Assembly: GCF_900113415.1 (NCBI RefSeq)
Contig: NZ_FOPH01000004.1
Location: forward strand, 62,001 to 126,000
Direction: 5' to 3'
Length of the DNA: 64,000 nucleotides
Origin: Oribacterium sp. WCC10
Lineage (GTDB): Bacteria > Bacillota > Clostridia > Lachnospirales > Lachnospiraceae
The notes under the pieces were generated by a model. That model ran no database searches and was not told the DNA's origin. It saw only the letters and a list, made by a program, of their open reading frames with translations. The position numbers and the translations under genes are program-made. This document shows, in pieces, positions 33,032 through 42,930 of this stretch (position 1 is the stretch's first letter; each line of letters opens with the position of its first letter).

Positions 33032-34120
33032 TCAATATGAATAAAACTTCTTATACCACTCCGCAAATCTCCTCAGTCCTTCTCTGATTCCTATTTTCGG
33101 TTTAAAACCATAATCCTTCTCCAGAGCAGAGCTGTCAGCATAAGTTACCGGAACATCTCCGGGCTGCATAGGCACAAACACTTTATGTGCCTCAAAATCA
33201 TAATCCTCCGGCAACACTCCTGCATGAATCAGCTCTTCCTGAAGCACTGTGATGTAATCCAAAAGATTCTCCGGTGTTCCTCCTCCAATGTTGTAGACTG
33301 CATATGGTGGAACAGGCAATCCATCCTCCCCCACGCGTCTTCCGGGAGCACCCTGCATAACCCGGAAAATCCCTTCTACTATGTCATCTATATACGTGAA
33401 ATCCCTCTTGCACTTCCCGTAATTAAATATCCTGATATCCTTACCGGCACGAAGATTATTCGTAGCACTGAAATAGAACATGTCAGTCCTTCCTGCAGGT
33501 CCATATACAGTGAAGAACCTGAGCCCTGTAGACGGAATATTATACAGTTTACTGTATGTATGAGCCATCAGCTCATTGCTCTTCTTGGTAGCCGCATAAA
33601 GTGAAACCGGATTATCCACCCTGTCATCCGTGCTAAACGGAACTTTCTTGTTCCCACCATACACCGATGAACTTGAAGCATATACAAGATGTTCCACACC
33701 GCACTCACCACCGTCATATGAATGTCGACATGCCTCCAGGATATTATAGAAACCTATGATATTGCTGCTAATGTACACATCAGGATGCTCGATGGAATAC
33801 CTTACCCCTGCCTGCGCAGCAAGATTAACTACCACAGACGGTTTATACTCCGAAAACACAGAAGCCACAGCTTCGCTGTCAGCAAGATCACCCTTTATGA
33901 AAACCCATGTATTGCAGGATTCTTCTGCCGCTTTATCTACCTGAGAAAGTCTCCATTCTTTGAGCTCCACAGGATTATAGTCTGTGATAATATCAAATCC
34001 CACAACCGTTACATCTTTACAGTCACGAAGTATCCTCATGGCCAGATAAGAACCTATAAATCCTGCCGCTCCCGTGATCAAAACAGTTTTTCCGTTCAAA
34101 TCTATTGCATATTTACTCAT
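33032..34120 (-). CDS. NAD-dependent nucleotide-sugar epimerase (UDP-glucuronate 4-epimerase-like)
   Basis: A 362-residue extended short-chain dehydrogenase. The NAD motif is TVLITGAAGFIGSYLA, the catalytic Ser is in YASSSSVYGG, and the YxxxK pair is in SLYAATKKSNELMA. RFFTVYGPAGRTDMFYF is typical of UDP-glucuronate 4-epimerases, which make UDP-galacturonate. It lies 169 bases after ugd, whose product UDP-glucuronate would be its substrate. ATG 34120 has AAGGGG upstream; a 19-residue extension from TTG is rejected. Confidence 0.9.
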   Translation of the reverse strand: MSKYAIDLNGKTVLITGAAGFIGSYLAMRILRDCKDVTVVGFDIITDYNPVELKEWRLSQVDKAAEESCNTWVFIKGDLADSEAVASVFSEYKPSVVVNLAAQAGVRYSIEHPDVYISSNIIGFYNILEACRHSYDGGECGVEHLVYASSSSVYGGNKKVPFSTDDRVDNPVSLYAATKKSNELMAHTYSKLYNIPSTGLRFFTVYGPAGRTDMFYFSATNNLRAGKDIRIFNYGKCKRDFTYIDDIVEGIFRVMQGAPGRRVGEDGLPVPPYAVYNIGGGTPENLLDYITVLQEELIHAGVLPEDYDFEAHKVFVPMQPGDVPVTYADSSALEKDYGFKPKIGIREGLRRFAEWYKKFYSY

Positions 34121-34289
34121 TATGTCCAACCCCTTAAAACTCAATTTCTGAAGAGTTGATTTTGCAAAACACCCCAACTCTTCATCACAATGCAGTCCCT
34201 AACCAAACGCCCAACTTAAACACATTGGCAGAAAATAATATATCACTAATCTTATCGCTCATGATTGAAATATATAGCTCACGTACAGT

Positions 34290-35549
34290 TCAATCCCTGC
34301 CAAAAATATCTCTTGTATAAACCTTATCCCTCACATCATCAAGGCATTCATTATACCTGTTGGCTATTATCGCGAGGCTCCTTTCCTTGAACACTGAAAG
34401 ATCATTCACCACCTCTGATCCAAAAAAAGTCGAACCATCCTCAAGTGTCGGCTCATAGATGATAACCCTGGCACCTTTTGCTTTTATTCTCTTCATTATT
34501 CCCTGAATTGAAGACTGCCTGAAGTTATCAGAATTCAATTTCATGGTCAGACGATAGACCCCGACCACAACTTCATGCTCCTTATCAGGATCATAGTAGT
34601 CAGAATTGCCATATGCCCCCGCAATATCCAAGACCCTGTCCGCTATGAAATCCTTTCTCGTCTTGTTGGACTCAACAATCGCTTCTATCAGATTCTCCGG
34701 CACATCCTCATAGTTAGCCAAAAGCTGTCTTGTATCCTTTGGCAGACAGTAGCCACCATATCCAAATGAAGGATTGTTGTAATGCGAACCTATACGTGGA
34801 TCCAGACAAACTCCTTCTATGATTTCCTTTGTATCCAGCCCCTTTGACTCCGCATAAGTATCAAGTTCATTAAAATACGAAACACGAAGAGCAAGATACG
34901 TATTGGCAAACAGCTTTACCGCTTCCGCTTCCGTAAATCCCATAAACAGGGTGCTAATGTCTTCCTTCAGCGCCCCTTCTTTGAGTAGTTCAGAAAATGT
35001 TCGTGCTGCTTCAATCAGGCGCTCATCACTTTTATCAGTTCCGACAATGATCCTCGAAGGATAGAGGTTATCATAAAGCGCTTTTGATTCACGGAGAAAT
35101 TCCGGACTGAAAAGGATATTTTTCGTGTTGTACTTCTCCCTTACCGATTCCGTATATCCTACAGGTATAGTCGACTTGATGACCATGATAGCATCAGGGT
35201 TCACATTTAGAACCAGCTCTATAACCGCTTCCACCGCGCTTGTATCGAAATAGTTCTTCTTTGGATCATAGTTTGTAGGTGTTGCGATAACTACAAAATC
35301 TGCATCCTTATATGCAGATTCACCATCCACAGTCGCTGTAAGGTCAAGCTCTTCCTCTGCCAGATATTTCTCTATATACTCATCCTTGATCGGAGATTCT
35401 CTATGATTAATCATATCTACCTTTTCAGGTATGATGTCTACAGCAGTAACATGATTATGCTGCGCTAAAAGAACCGCAATCGATATACCAACATATCCCG
35501 TTCCTGCAACAGTTATATTCCATTTACTTTGGAGGATATTCGCATTCAT
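34290..35549 (-). CDS. ugd: UDP-glucose 6-dehydrogenase
   Basis: A 419-residue enzyme. The N-terminal NAD motif is [29 protein letters not shown] and [20 protein letters not shown] are conserved, and the catalytic cysteine is in [14 protein letters not shown]. It oxidises UDP-glucose to UDP-glucuronate in two steps, supplying uronic acid for surface glycan. Length and motifs match short Gram-positive Ugd. It is followed by the epimerase, and a long hairpin terminator (35592-35632) separates it from the AT-rich island upstream. Confidence 0.95.
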   Translation of the reverse strand: MNANILQSKWNITVAGTGYVGISIAVLLAQHNHVTAVDIIPEKVDMINHRESPIKDEYIEKYLAEEELDLTATVDGESAYKDADFVVIATPTNYDPKKNYFDTSAVEAVIELVLNVNPDAIMVIKSTIPVGYTESVREKYNTKNILFSPEFLRESKALYDNLYPSRIIVGTDKSDERLIEAARTFSELLKEGALKEDISTLFMGFTEAEAVKLFANTYLALRVSYFNELDTYAESKGLDTKEIIEGVCLDPRIGSHYNNPSFGYGGYCLPKDTRQLLANYEDVPENLIEAIVESNKTRKDFIADRVLDIAGAYGNSDYYDPDKEHEVVVGVYRLTMKLNSDNFRQSSIQGIMKRIKAKGARVIIYEPTLEDGSTFFGSEVVNDLSVFKERSLAIIANRYNECLDDVRDKVYTRDIFGRD

Positions 35550-35591
35550 TATACAATATACTCAATTCATTTACTTGTCATTATTAATTTA

Positions 35592-35632
35592 AAACTCAAA
35601 CTACTAAATACATAGTAGTAGTTTAAGTTTTA
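35592..35632. terminator. Long hairpin terminator between AT-rich glycan operon and ugd
   Basis: AAAACT-C-AAACTACTA pairs with TAGTAGTTT-A-AGTTTT: a 15-bp stem with one mismatch and a nine-base loop, T-rich at its 3' end on both strands. It lies 11 bases after the stop at 35643 and probably ends the long operon. Confidence 0.6.
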
Positions 35633-35642
35633 AACTTTATAT

Positions 35643-36779
35643 TCACTCTATAAAGTGCTTATCCGCAATTGCAATAGTATATTTTAAATTCTTGGCAATA
35701 AATATAGACAAGAGTCGTTCCGCCAAAAATCCAACATATCGGTTTTGATATATATCTTCTTTTAATCCAATCAGTTCTTCACAGCGTTCTAGGATAGGGA
35801 ATATGAAATTGCAATACTCATCAAAGATATCTTTCTTCATAATAAACATATTATACGCATAATAATATATGCTGTCCTGAATCAGTTCTGCCGCAGAAAG
35901 ATATTCAGGTGCCAGCTCGCCTATAACATCAATAAATATATCCCAATCTTTTGCTATATGATCTTTGGCATACTGTCCTCTTACAGTCGCAAAATTCACA
36001 ATTGGTTCTGTGACAATGATATCAATGTTCTCAGTCAAAATAGCATTAAATTGCTCAGACGTTAAGACAAACTTTCTTCTATAATGTGAAAATCCAATAT
36101 AATCCGCAGTATCATTCTTCCACGCCCAATAAATACCAGTTAGTTCACAATACTGCCTGTTTCTATCGGATATATTGTCATCTCCAATGCAATCCCTAAC
36201 ATCATACATAATCTGATCTGTAAGAGCAGCGCCTACCTGAATACTAATTTCATACGGTTTATCAACTGTATTTTCAATTAGATTTTTGTCATATATGCTA
36301 TGAGCAACATATATATGAAAATAATCACTAATTGATGGGATATTGTTCAACTTGTAATTCTCAGATGAAACATCAGACAGATATATTATACCAGCTGGGA
36401 TAATCCCATGGAACCTCATCCAATTGCCTCTTATGGTAGACCACTCATCTCCGTCGAAAGAAATCGGTATCAGATTAGTAAATCCGGCTTCTGTAAGATC
36501 ATTAACTACTTCAGGAATAAACTTACTGTTCAGAGCAATAAGAATAGTAGAATCTTTATAAGTCGATGCGTGTGCAGTATCAATAACCGGTAACTCATCT
36601 ACAGAATAGGCATTGTCTTCCATATTTTTAACTATAAAGCATTTAACTGACAAATTGTAAGGGGCATCAGTAATGCATTTACGGACAGCCGTTCCCATTG
36701 TTCCCGCACCGTAAACTATAACTTCATTTGAGTTGATAATACGGCTTATTATCTCTGTTTTATACTTAAGTAATTCCAT
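35643..36779 (-). CDS. DUF4422 glycosyltransferase-like protein with N-terminal Rossmann-like module
   Basis: A 378-residue protein. Residues 1-110 hold the Rossmann-like module (NEVIVYGAGTMGTAVRKCIT, ending LTEAGFTNLIPI). The DUF4422 domain follows (about 145-370) with YWAWKNDTADYIGFSHYRR and IMKKDIFDEYCNFIFPILER. It is the third DUF4422 protein of the window and the last gene of the AT-rich operon. ATG 36779 has AGGTG just upstream; the in-frame GTG two codons earlier overlaps that site. Confidence 0.85.
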   Translation of the reverse strand: MELLKYKTEIISRIINSNEVIVYGAGTMGTAVRKCITDAPYNLSVKCFIVKNMEDNAYSVDELPVIDTAHASTYKDSTILIALNSKFIPEVVNDLTEAGFTNLIPISFDGDEWSTIRGNWMRFHGIIPAGIIYLSDVSSENYKLNNIPSISDYFHIYVAHSIYDKNLIENTVDKPYEISIQVGAALTDQIMYDVRDCIGDDNISDRNRQYCELTGIYWAWKNDTADYIGFSHYRRKFVLTSEQFNAILTENIDIIVTEPIVNFATVRGQYAKDHIAKDWDIFIDVIGELAPEYLSAAELIQDSIYYYAYNMFIMKKDIFDEYCNFIFPILERCEELIGLKEDIYQNRYVGFLAERLLSIFIAKNLKYTIAIADKHFIE

Positions 36780-36792
36780 ATTCACCTAAATC

Positions 36793-38922
36793 TCATTGTA
36801 TGAAATCTATCAGATTGCATTTTTGAATATTTCCATCATATGGATCCTCAAATGAAAACTTTGATTTCATTTCATCTGAGAAAACACTGTACTTCTTTGA
36901 AAAGACACGAATCATACCCAAAGCAAATTCGGGTGATACCTCTGAAATGACAGAATCTAACACAAATTTTTCAATCATAGTTTGGAGAATAGTTTGAACA
37001 CTCTCAAGAAGCTTCAGATTATATTCTGAACCTTTAACAAAGACCGGATTTAATTCATCATCAACTGTAAAGAATTGTCCTTCCTTTGATGCATATAGCA
37101 TCTCAATAAACAAGTGCAACTCTGAGAAGTCATTTTTACTATATATAGATTCCCCAATACGTTCAGTAATATTTCCATATATAGAATGTACTCTGGAAAT
37201 ATCTTTTATATATTTATTTGGAACCGTAGAAGTGCCCAAAGCAAAAAGATCAATTTGATTCTCGAAAATACTACTCAGTCCATAAACAAGAGTCCCTTGT
37301 GTGACAACATCAACAACCGCAATCTTCCCATAAGTTTGTATACCTATATTATCCAGAAATTTCAGATATCTTTTTCTAAGTGAATCTGCATTCTTCAAAA
37401 TCAGATTATAATACTGTCCTATCCTAGCTTTTATTTCATCAAGTCCCCAATTTTCAACTGCTTCTCCAGTGAGGATATTAAAGTCATCAGAAATACTAAT
37501 GTGGAACTGGTTTTCTATAAGTTTTTTTAGATTAAGCTTTGGATCATCAACTATCTTGTTTAGAAAAATATCAATATCTTCAACCGACTTGACCGCCATA
37601 CTGCTAATTGCAGATCTGGATACATAAATATACTTTCCTTTCGGCAGATTTAAAGCTTTATTTTTCTCTCTATACCATTCGTATAACTTATATAGATAAT
37701 ATCCATCTCTGGAAGCAAATAGAACTTCATCATAGTCTCCTGACCATTTCACTATCCTTGCTAAGTACATCAATGTCATCGGCAGAATACAGATTGCTAT
37801 ATCAGCGTAACTGTTTATGTTCATCTTACCTTTTGTCGAACATAAGCAAAAAGGATCGTTCATTAATTGTGATATCGCATAACCAAGTATGTATTTATCA
37901 TACTCAGTATGAATAAGGTCAAAAAGATACGCGCATGATGATTCAGCAAGAATATCATATCCTTTTTTTATATAAAATGTATCAATTCCTTTAGCTCTAG
38001 CCCTTTCAATATCTGTATCCTTATTATCTCCAATATGCAGAATAGTTTTTCTTGGATTCTTCTCTAAAAGAACATCATACAGCTCTCCGGATTCTTTTGT
38101 TTTCTGATATTCGCATGAAACCAACAATTCGAATCCATCGGATATTCCAATCGAAGAGAGCAAAGAAAGTATATCCTTTTTTTCCAAATACATATCAGAT
38201 GTAAGATATACTTTTTTTCCTGTAGCTATTGCATACTTAAAGAAATCTACAATCCTCTTACGCGTAACCAAAACTGATTGTTCTGTTACTATTTCTTTAT
38301 TTTTAAAATCCTGTGCTTTATTAATATTCCATCCATTCAAATAACAAATATACTCATATATCTGAGTTAATGAAGGACTTGTGTATCTTTTATATAATTC
38401 AGCTTCAGCCTTAATTCTAATATCCCTAAATTCATCACTTAAATGCATATAGTCAAAAACTTTGTGAGGAACTAAAGCTATACGTGTAACAAGAGAATCA
38501 AAGACATCAAAAGAAATCACATCATGCGAGTCAATAAGATTCTTCAAATTATTTTTATCTGAATTCCAATATGGATTGTTTTTATAGTTATCATCGCCTC
38601 GCAATAGACAGCCTTGAAGATCCAATATCTTAATATTTTCAGGAACAACATCTTTAATTCTGTTATATACAATCGCTGTAGATGAAGGAATTGCTGCAAT
38701 CAAAATCATATCGGAAACGTTTATTGCTTCTTCAATAGGGAGAATTCTCAATCCAAATTTAACTTCACCAATATGATCATTAGCCACAAGACAAGTAAAG
38801 TTATAATCAAAAGTATTCTCTACGATTAATTTTGCATTTTTTCCAATTCCATATATTGCAATTCTATTTGATTTATATGTTTTGAATTTCCTATCAAACT
38901 CTATATAATATTTATTATCCAT
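36793..38922 (-). CDS. HAD-like hydrolase/putative transferase with N-terminal Rossmann-like module
   Basis: A 709-residue protein. The Rossmann-like module is at residues 15-105 (NRIAIYGIGKNAKLIVENT). A HAD domain covers about 130-330 with motif I SFDVFDSLVTR (nucleophile D139), the threonine/serine motif in KVYLTSDMYLEKKDIL, and motif III/IV LHIGDNKDTDIERARAKG. The remaining 370 residues have no domain I recognise but contain FASRDGYYLYKLYEWYREK, seen in large HAD proteins (COG5610 type) of polysaccharide clusters. The substrate is unknown. It starts 55 bases after the gene at 38977. Confidence 0.75.
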   Translation of the reverse strand: MDNKYYIEFDRKFKTYKSNRIAIYGIGKNAKLIVENTFDYNFTCLVANDHIGEVKFGLRILPIEEAINVSDMILIAAIPSSTAIVYNRIKDVVPENIKILDLQGCLLRGDDNYKNNPYWNSDKNNLKNLIDSHDVISFDVFDSLVTRIALVPHKVFDYMHLSDEFRDIRIKAEAELYKRYTSPSLTQIYEYICYLNGWNINKAQDFKNKEIVTEQSVLVTRKRIVDFFKYAIATGKKVYLTSDMYLEKKDILSLLSSIGISDGFELLVSCEYQKTKESGELYDVLLEKNPRKTILHIGDNKDTDIERARAKGIDTFYIKKGYDILAESSCAYLFDLIHTEYDKYILGYAISQLMNDPFCLCSTKGKMNINSYADIAICILPMTLMYLARIVKWSGDYDEVLFASRDGYYLYKLYEWYREKNKALNLPKGKYIYVSRSAISSMAVKSVEDIDIFLNKIVDDPKLNLKKLIENQFHISISDDFNILTGEAVENWGLDEIKARIGQYYNLILKNADSLRKRYLKFLDNIGIQTYGKIAVVDVVTQGTLVYGLSSIFENQIDLFALGTSTVPNKYIKDISRVHSIYGNITERIGESIYSKNDFSELHLFIEMLYASKEGQFFTVDDELNPVFVKGSEYNLKLLESVQTILQTMIEKFVLDSVISEVSPEFALGMIRVFSKKYSVFSDEMKSKFSFEDPYDGNIQKCNLIDFIQ

Positions 38923-38976
38923 AATTACGAAAACACTTAACTAGTCAAATCATTATTTAAATATTTCCTTATATAA

Positions 38977-40158
38977 TCAAATTAAATTTTTTTCGTTTTG
39001 AATCCACTTGGAATCATTAATATGTTCATGAAATTTTAACAAATTACATGATCTTACATCATTACCCAAAATACCTAAATCTGTCATATTAACTTTATTT
39101 ATCCACATTGCATATGGGAATGATACTTGATCTCTTTGACATTCATTATCAAATTCATGCCACCATGAATTCATTATATCTATGCACATTTTATTCATAT
39201 GTGTTCTAGCTATTACGGGCAATTCTGGCAATCCATAATGAATGGGGAAGCCTTCCGACATATATCTCTTTATCTGACGTATTGCATCTTCAGGCACAAT
39301 ACGTTTATTATTTACTATTGTCATTGCCTCATAATACAAACAATCACGTTTCCAGTGTTTAAATACTGATATCCCACACTTTGATTCATTGAACAATTTT
39401 GACACATCGCCGACTATTTGAATATTTGAATCTAAATAAAGGGAAAACTTATAATTATGAAATATCAGATGTGGATGCATCTTGATATATCTGTTTCGCT
39501 TTATAGGAGATGATATACCAGAAGGAATAATAGTCTTTGCATCTATCCATGAGTATATTTTTAATGATTTAGGTTGTTCGTCTGAAATATAGAAGTAATC
39601 AACATTAGGCGAAATCATCAAAGGTTCATAGAAATTGTCATACCCACCAAACAAACCTGTGTATACAGCAATTCTTTCATTTTGTGTGATGTTTATACCA
39701 CAATTGTAATTATTTATTCTTCCATCATTTGTGTAAAACAAATCTGCCTGTTTACTTTTATACCTTAACCTCATCAATTCAAGAAATAACCGTTCTTTAT
39801 TAACGATCAAATCATCCAATATTTCCCTAAAATCTATAATATTTTTAAACCCCTGCTTTAACGCAGTTTCAAACACAGAATTATAATTTTCTATTGCAAC
39901 ACAAATTATAACTTTATAGATTGATTTATTACCTATATTATTGGGCAACAAACAGGGAACATTATCTATAATCTTCCCATTTTTTTCGACATCATTATCT
40001 ATAAATAGGTTCACATTTATCCCACATGTTTCAAGAATTCTTTTAAATTCAACTCCATGTAACCCTGCGCAATATATAGCAACGTTATAAGCACTCTCAG
40101 CCAATAAATCTATTGAGTATTTTTGATACATCTTTATTTCGCTTTTTTTCTCTCCCAT
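38977..40158 (-). CDS. Glycosyltransferase, DUF616 (TOD1/MUCI70-like), with N-terminal Rossmann-like module
   Basis: A 393-residue protein. The Rossmann-like module covers residues 15-110 (YNVAIYCAGLHGVEFKRILE, ending ALKQGFKNIIDF). From about residue 160 it matches the DUF616 glycosyltransferase-like family: ERIAVYTGLFGGYDNFYEPL, RNRYIKMHPHLIF, SLYLDSNIQIVGD (a DxN-type metal motif) and FPYAMWINKVNM. Its start is uncertain: ATG 40158 overlaps the previous gene by 25 bases and ATG 40131 also fits; neither has a good ribosome site. Confidence 0.8.
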   Translation of the reverse strand: MGEKKSEIKMYQKYSIDLLAESAYNVAIYCAGLHGVEFKRILETCGINVNLFIDNDVEKNGKIIDNVPCLLPNNIGNKSIYKVIICVAIENYNSVFETALKQGFKNIIDFREILDDLIVNKERLFLELMRLRYKSKQADLFYTNDGRINNYNCGINITQNERIAVYTGLFGGYDNFYEPLMISPNVDYFYISDEQPKSLKIYSWIDAKTIIPSGISSPIKRNRYIKMHPHLIFHNYKFSLYLDSNIQIVGDVSKLFNESKCGISVFKHWKRDCLYYEAMTIVNNKRIVPEDAIRQIKRYMSEGFPIHYGLPELPVIARTHMNKMCIDIMNSWWHEFDNECQRDQVSFPYAMWINKVNMTDLGILGNDVRSCNLLKFHEHINDSKWIQNEKNLI

Positions 40159-41633
40159 TCTTTGACTAACGACCTTGATTTTTCTGTAGGTTCTATGAAT
40201 GGTTCAACTATATTGAAATAGTTGTTTTCATTTAAAGAACGTAACATACCACTTTGAGTCTCTTCAATTGCACCAAGTACAAACTGAACGTCATCATTAT
40301 CAAAAGGCATATTGTCTACGGAATACAACGGAAGACCAAGGTATTGACTTTCATTACTTGAATTATCAGTCACAACAAATCCATCAATATTGATGCCCAA
40401 GTCTCTGAAAATATGATAATCCATTGTTCCTACCAGACCTTTTCCATATATCAAAACTCTTTTTGCTTTATCAAAATCATCTGCATTGATATATTTATAA
40501 TTGAACACATTATTATCTATTAATTCAATCCATTCTTTCGCGATTTTATTATTGCTATATCGTTCCATATAATTTCTTTGATTATTTATAATTGTTGACA
40601 CTAAATCATCGTCTTTAGTAATGATATTCATTGCACTAATAAAGTCATCCAATACTAAATTATTATCATTACTAAAAAATGGAACTAATATTCCCCTATC
40701 TAAAATTAGTATACTATCTATCTTCTCATTATAATCATTTATTCCACCTAATAATTCTCGCGGCCCTGAAAGACAGTCTGTAGCTATTACCGGGCATCCG
40801 ACTGTCATAGCTTCAAGAACCGCATTGGGCAATCCTTCGTACCTACTGGCCAATAATAGTGCTTTTGCCTTTGACATATATTTAAATGGATTATTTTCGT
40901 ATGGTAGTAGTTTAACTTTATCTGTTAAATTATATCTTGTAATAGCCGCCTCTAGTTCTTTTTTTGATCGTCCACTCCCCAGTATTATTAATTTATATTT
41001 ATTGTTTTTTTTATAAAATTCTTCAAAAGCTTCTATTATTCTTAACTGATTTTTTTGTGGATCAAGTCTTCCAATGTTTAAGAAAAAATCAGCGTCACCA
41101 ATAAAGTCTCTTATCTCCTTATCTAATTCACAATTAGCTAAATCCTTTATCTTCTCCTTATTTATAAAATTATATATTACCCGCATATAGTTATTTAAAG
41201 AATAATTTTTTTCCAAATCATACTGCACACCATAAGCACAAGGTACAATAACATCAGCATAATTATAATACTTCTTCATTTTATATGTCTGTGCATCTAG
41301 GGATGGTTCAATTAATGACTGTACACATCGTTCAGAAATAATTACTTTTTCCTTACCTTTAGTTCTTATATTGGCAAAGTTCATTATTTCCAAAAAACTG
41401 ATTGCTACATCAATCTTGTAATACTCCTTATATCTTTTTATTAAATGTTCATATAATGGACAGTCAACTCCAATATCAACTATAGTTCCACCATATTCAT
41501 ATATAATGTTCTCTGTACTCAATAAAAATAAATAAACATTATAATAATTTGATAATTCCTTCGAAAGTAACCCAGCAATTCGTTCTGCACCACCGCTATT
41601 TAAACTCGTTGTGATTATTGCAATATTTTTCAT
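40134..41633 (-). CDS. GT4-family glycosyltransferase with C-terminal Rossmann-like module
   Basis: A 499-residue protein. Residues 1-370 form a GT-B fold: NSGGAERIAGLLSKEL at the N-terminus, FFLNIGRLDPQKNQLRIIEA in the linker, and the donor-site region LLASRYEGLPNAVLEAMTVG and PVIATDCLSGPRELLGG. Residues 385-490 carry the shared Rossmann-like module (KRVLIYGKGLVGTMDYHIF), here placed at the C-terminus rather than the N-terminus. It probably adds a hexose or N-acetylhexosamine from a nucleotide sugar; the donor is not predictable. Confidence 0.9.
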   Translation of the reverse strand: MKNIAIITTSLNSGGAERIAGLLSKELSNYYNVYLFLLSTENIIYEYGGTIVDIGVDCPLYEHLIKRYKEYYKIDVAISFLEIMNFANIRTKGKEKVIISERCVQSLIEPSLDAQTYKMKKYYNYADVIVPCAYGVQYDLEKNYSLNNYMRVIYNFINKEKIKDLANCELDKEIRDFIGDADFFLNIGRLDPQKNQLRIIEAFEEFYKKNNKYKLIILGSGRSKKELEAAITRYNLTDKVKLLPYENNPFKYMSKAKALLLASRYEGLPNAVLEAMTVGCPVIATDCLSGPRELLGGINDYNEKIDSILILDRGILVPFFSNDNNLVLDDFISAMNIITKDDDLVSTIINNQRNYMERYSNNKIAKEWIELIDNNVFNYKYINADDFDKAKRVLIYGKGLVGTMDYHIFRDLGINIDGFVVTDNSSNESQYLGLPLYSVDNMPFDNDDVQFVLGAIEETQSGMLRSLNENNYFNIVEPFIEPTEKSRSLVKEWERKKAK

Positions 41634-41747
41634 AATACCACCGAATTTTCTCTCTACTCATATCTGTCGCTTATTAATACTCGTACTGCTTATCATCTAT
41701 TTTAATTATTTAGCTGAAAGATGAAAAAGGCTGTTAAAAGAATTAAT

Positions 41748-42869
41748 TCATGGTAATATCAGCCAATCTCCTAGTTGCTTATCCCATTCCGGAGGGTTGA
41801 ATTTCTCAAAACCGGCATCCGAATAAAAAGTAAACTCAGAAAAGATTGGCTCAGCATTTACCTCATAAAAATCAACCCTGACCAATATCTCATCTTTAGA
41901 TAAAATCTTTGCAAGTTCTTTCATCCGTTCAAAAGAAACGGGTTTTCCAAGATGTTCACGACTATTAGGAAAATTCTGTGTTAATTCTAAAAGATTCCAT
42001 TCCATATCATAATAATCTATGCTTTCGTTTTCATGCTTATCGTTCTGTATCATCTGTAAAATCTTAGGTTTACCATTAAAGCAAAGAAACTTATACACAA
42101 GCAATGCTTCATGATCTCCACTGTCAATGAATTCCTCTACCATAATTTTAGGTGGAACATCTTTATAAGGCCACTCTCGATAATCATAAAAATAATTTCT
42201 CTTTAACGCAGCATCAAATTTATCCTTATATAATTTAGGATCAAATTTACTCTTGTCATCACATACCACCACGCTACCAGAATCATGGGTACATTTTAGC
42301 ACGAATTTTTCAGGTAATGTTTCAAAATCTATTTCATCAAAAGAATCCCATACCCCAATAATCGGTACGACATATTTCTCACCTATTTTCTCTGCCACAT
42401 AATCCTTAACTTTATACTTATCCACCATAATTGTATGTACTGGTTTTCTGTCATAGAGCTTAAGCCATTGTATTTTTTCGTTAAATGTAATAGGGCGATC
42501 AAGACAAATGTCATATTTCATCTTTAATTTCCAAAGGCATTCAATATATATCCTATCATCTGTATCTTTTATGAGATCTGTCATATCACGCTTAGACAAA
42601 AAATAAATATTGTCTATCCCATAAGAATGTAGTTGATCATACATATCTTTCTGATTATTCTCGTTCTTTGCTGTAATGATATATAGTCCATCATTAATAT
42701 TTTTAGGAGGAAGGCACTCAATTCCAAATAATATTTCCTTACCTTGCTTTTCTTTATCATTATCTAGTATTTTAATCTCTTTTCCTTCATTTTTCAGCGT
42801 ATATGCCAAAATCATTCCGTATATATTTAATCCAAAAATATTGACTTTTTTTCCAGTTATCGATATCAT
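41748..42869 (-). CDS. TupA-like ATP-grasp protein with N-terminal Rossmann-like module
   Basis: A 373-residue protein. Residues 1-95 are the Rossmann-like module (KKVNIFGLNIYGMILAYTLK). From about 110 it matches TupA-like ATP-grasp proteins: TFNEKIQWLKLYDRKP, VDKYKVKDYVAEKIG, FVLKCTHDSGSVVVCDD and VRVDFYEVNAEPIFSEFTFY. TupA is linked to teichuronopeptide synthesis; family members are thought to attach amino acids to uronic acid-containing glycans. The ugd and epimerase genes nearby would provide such uronic acids. Confidence 0.85.
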   Translation of the reverse strand: MISITGKKVNIFGLNIYGMILAYTLKNEGKEIKILDNDKEKQGKEILFGIECLPPKNINDGLYIITAKNENNQKDMYDQLHSYGIDNIYFLSKRDMTDLIKDTDDRIYIECLWKLKMKYDICLDRPITFNEKIQWLKLYDRKPVHTIMVDKYKVKDYVAEKIGEKYVVPIIGVWDSFDEIDFETLPEKFVLKCTHDSGSVVVCDDKSKFDPKLYKDKFDAALKRNYFYDYREWPYKDVPPKIMVEEFIDSGDHEALLVYKFLCFNGKPKILQMIQNDKHENESIDYYDMEWNLLELTQNFPNSREHLGKPVSFERMKELAKILSKDEILVRVDFYEVNAEPIFSEFTFYSDAGFEKFNPPEWDKQLGDWLILP

Positions 42870-42930
42870 TTATCATCCTCCTTTGCCACCAGCATATACA
42901 ATAAATTTCATAAATCTTTACAGACAAATA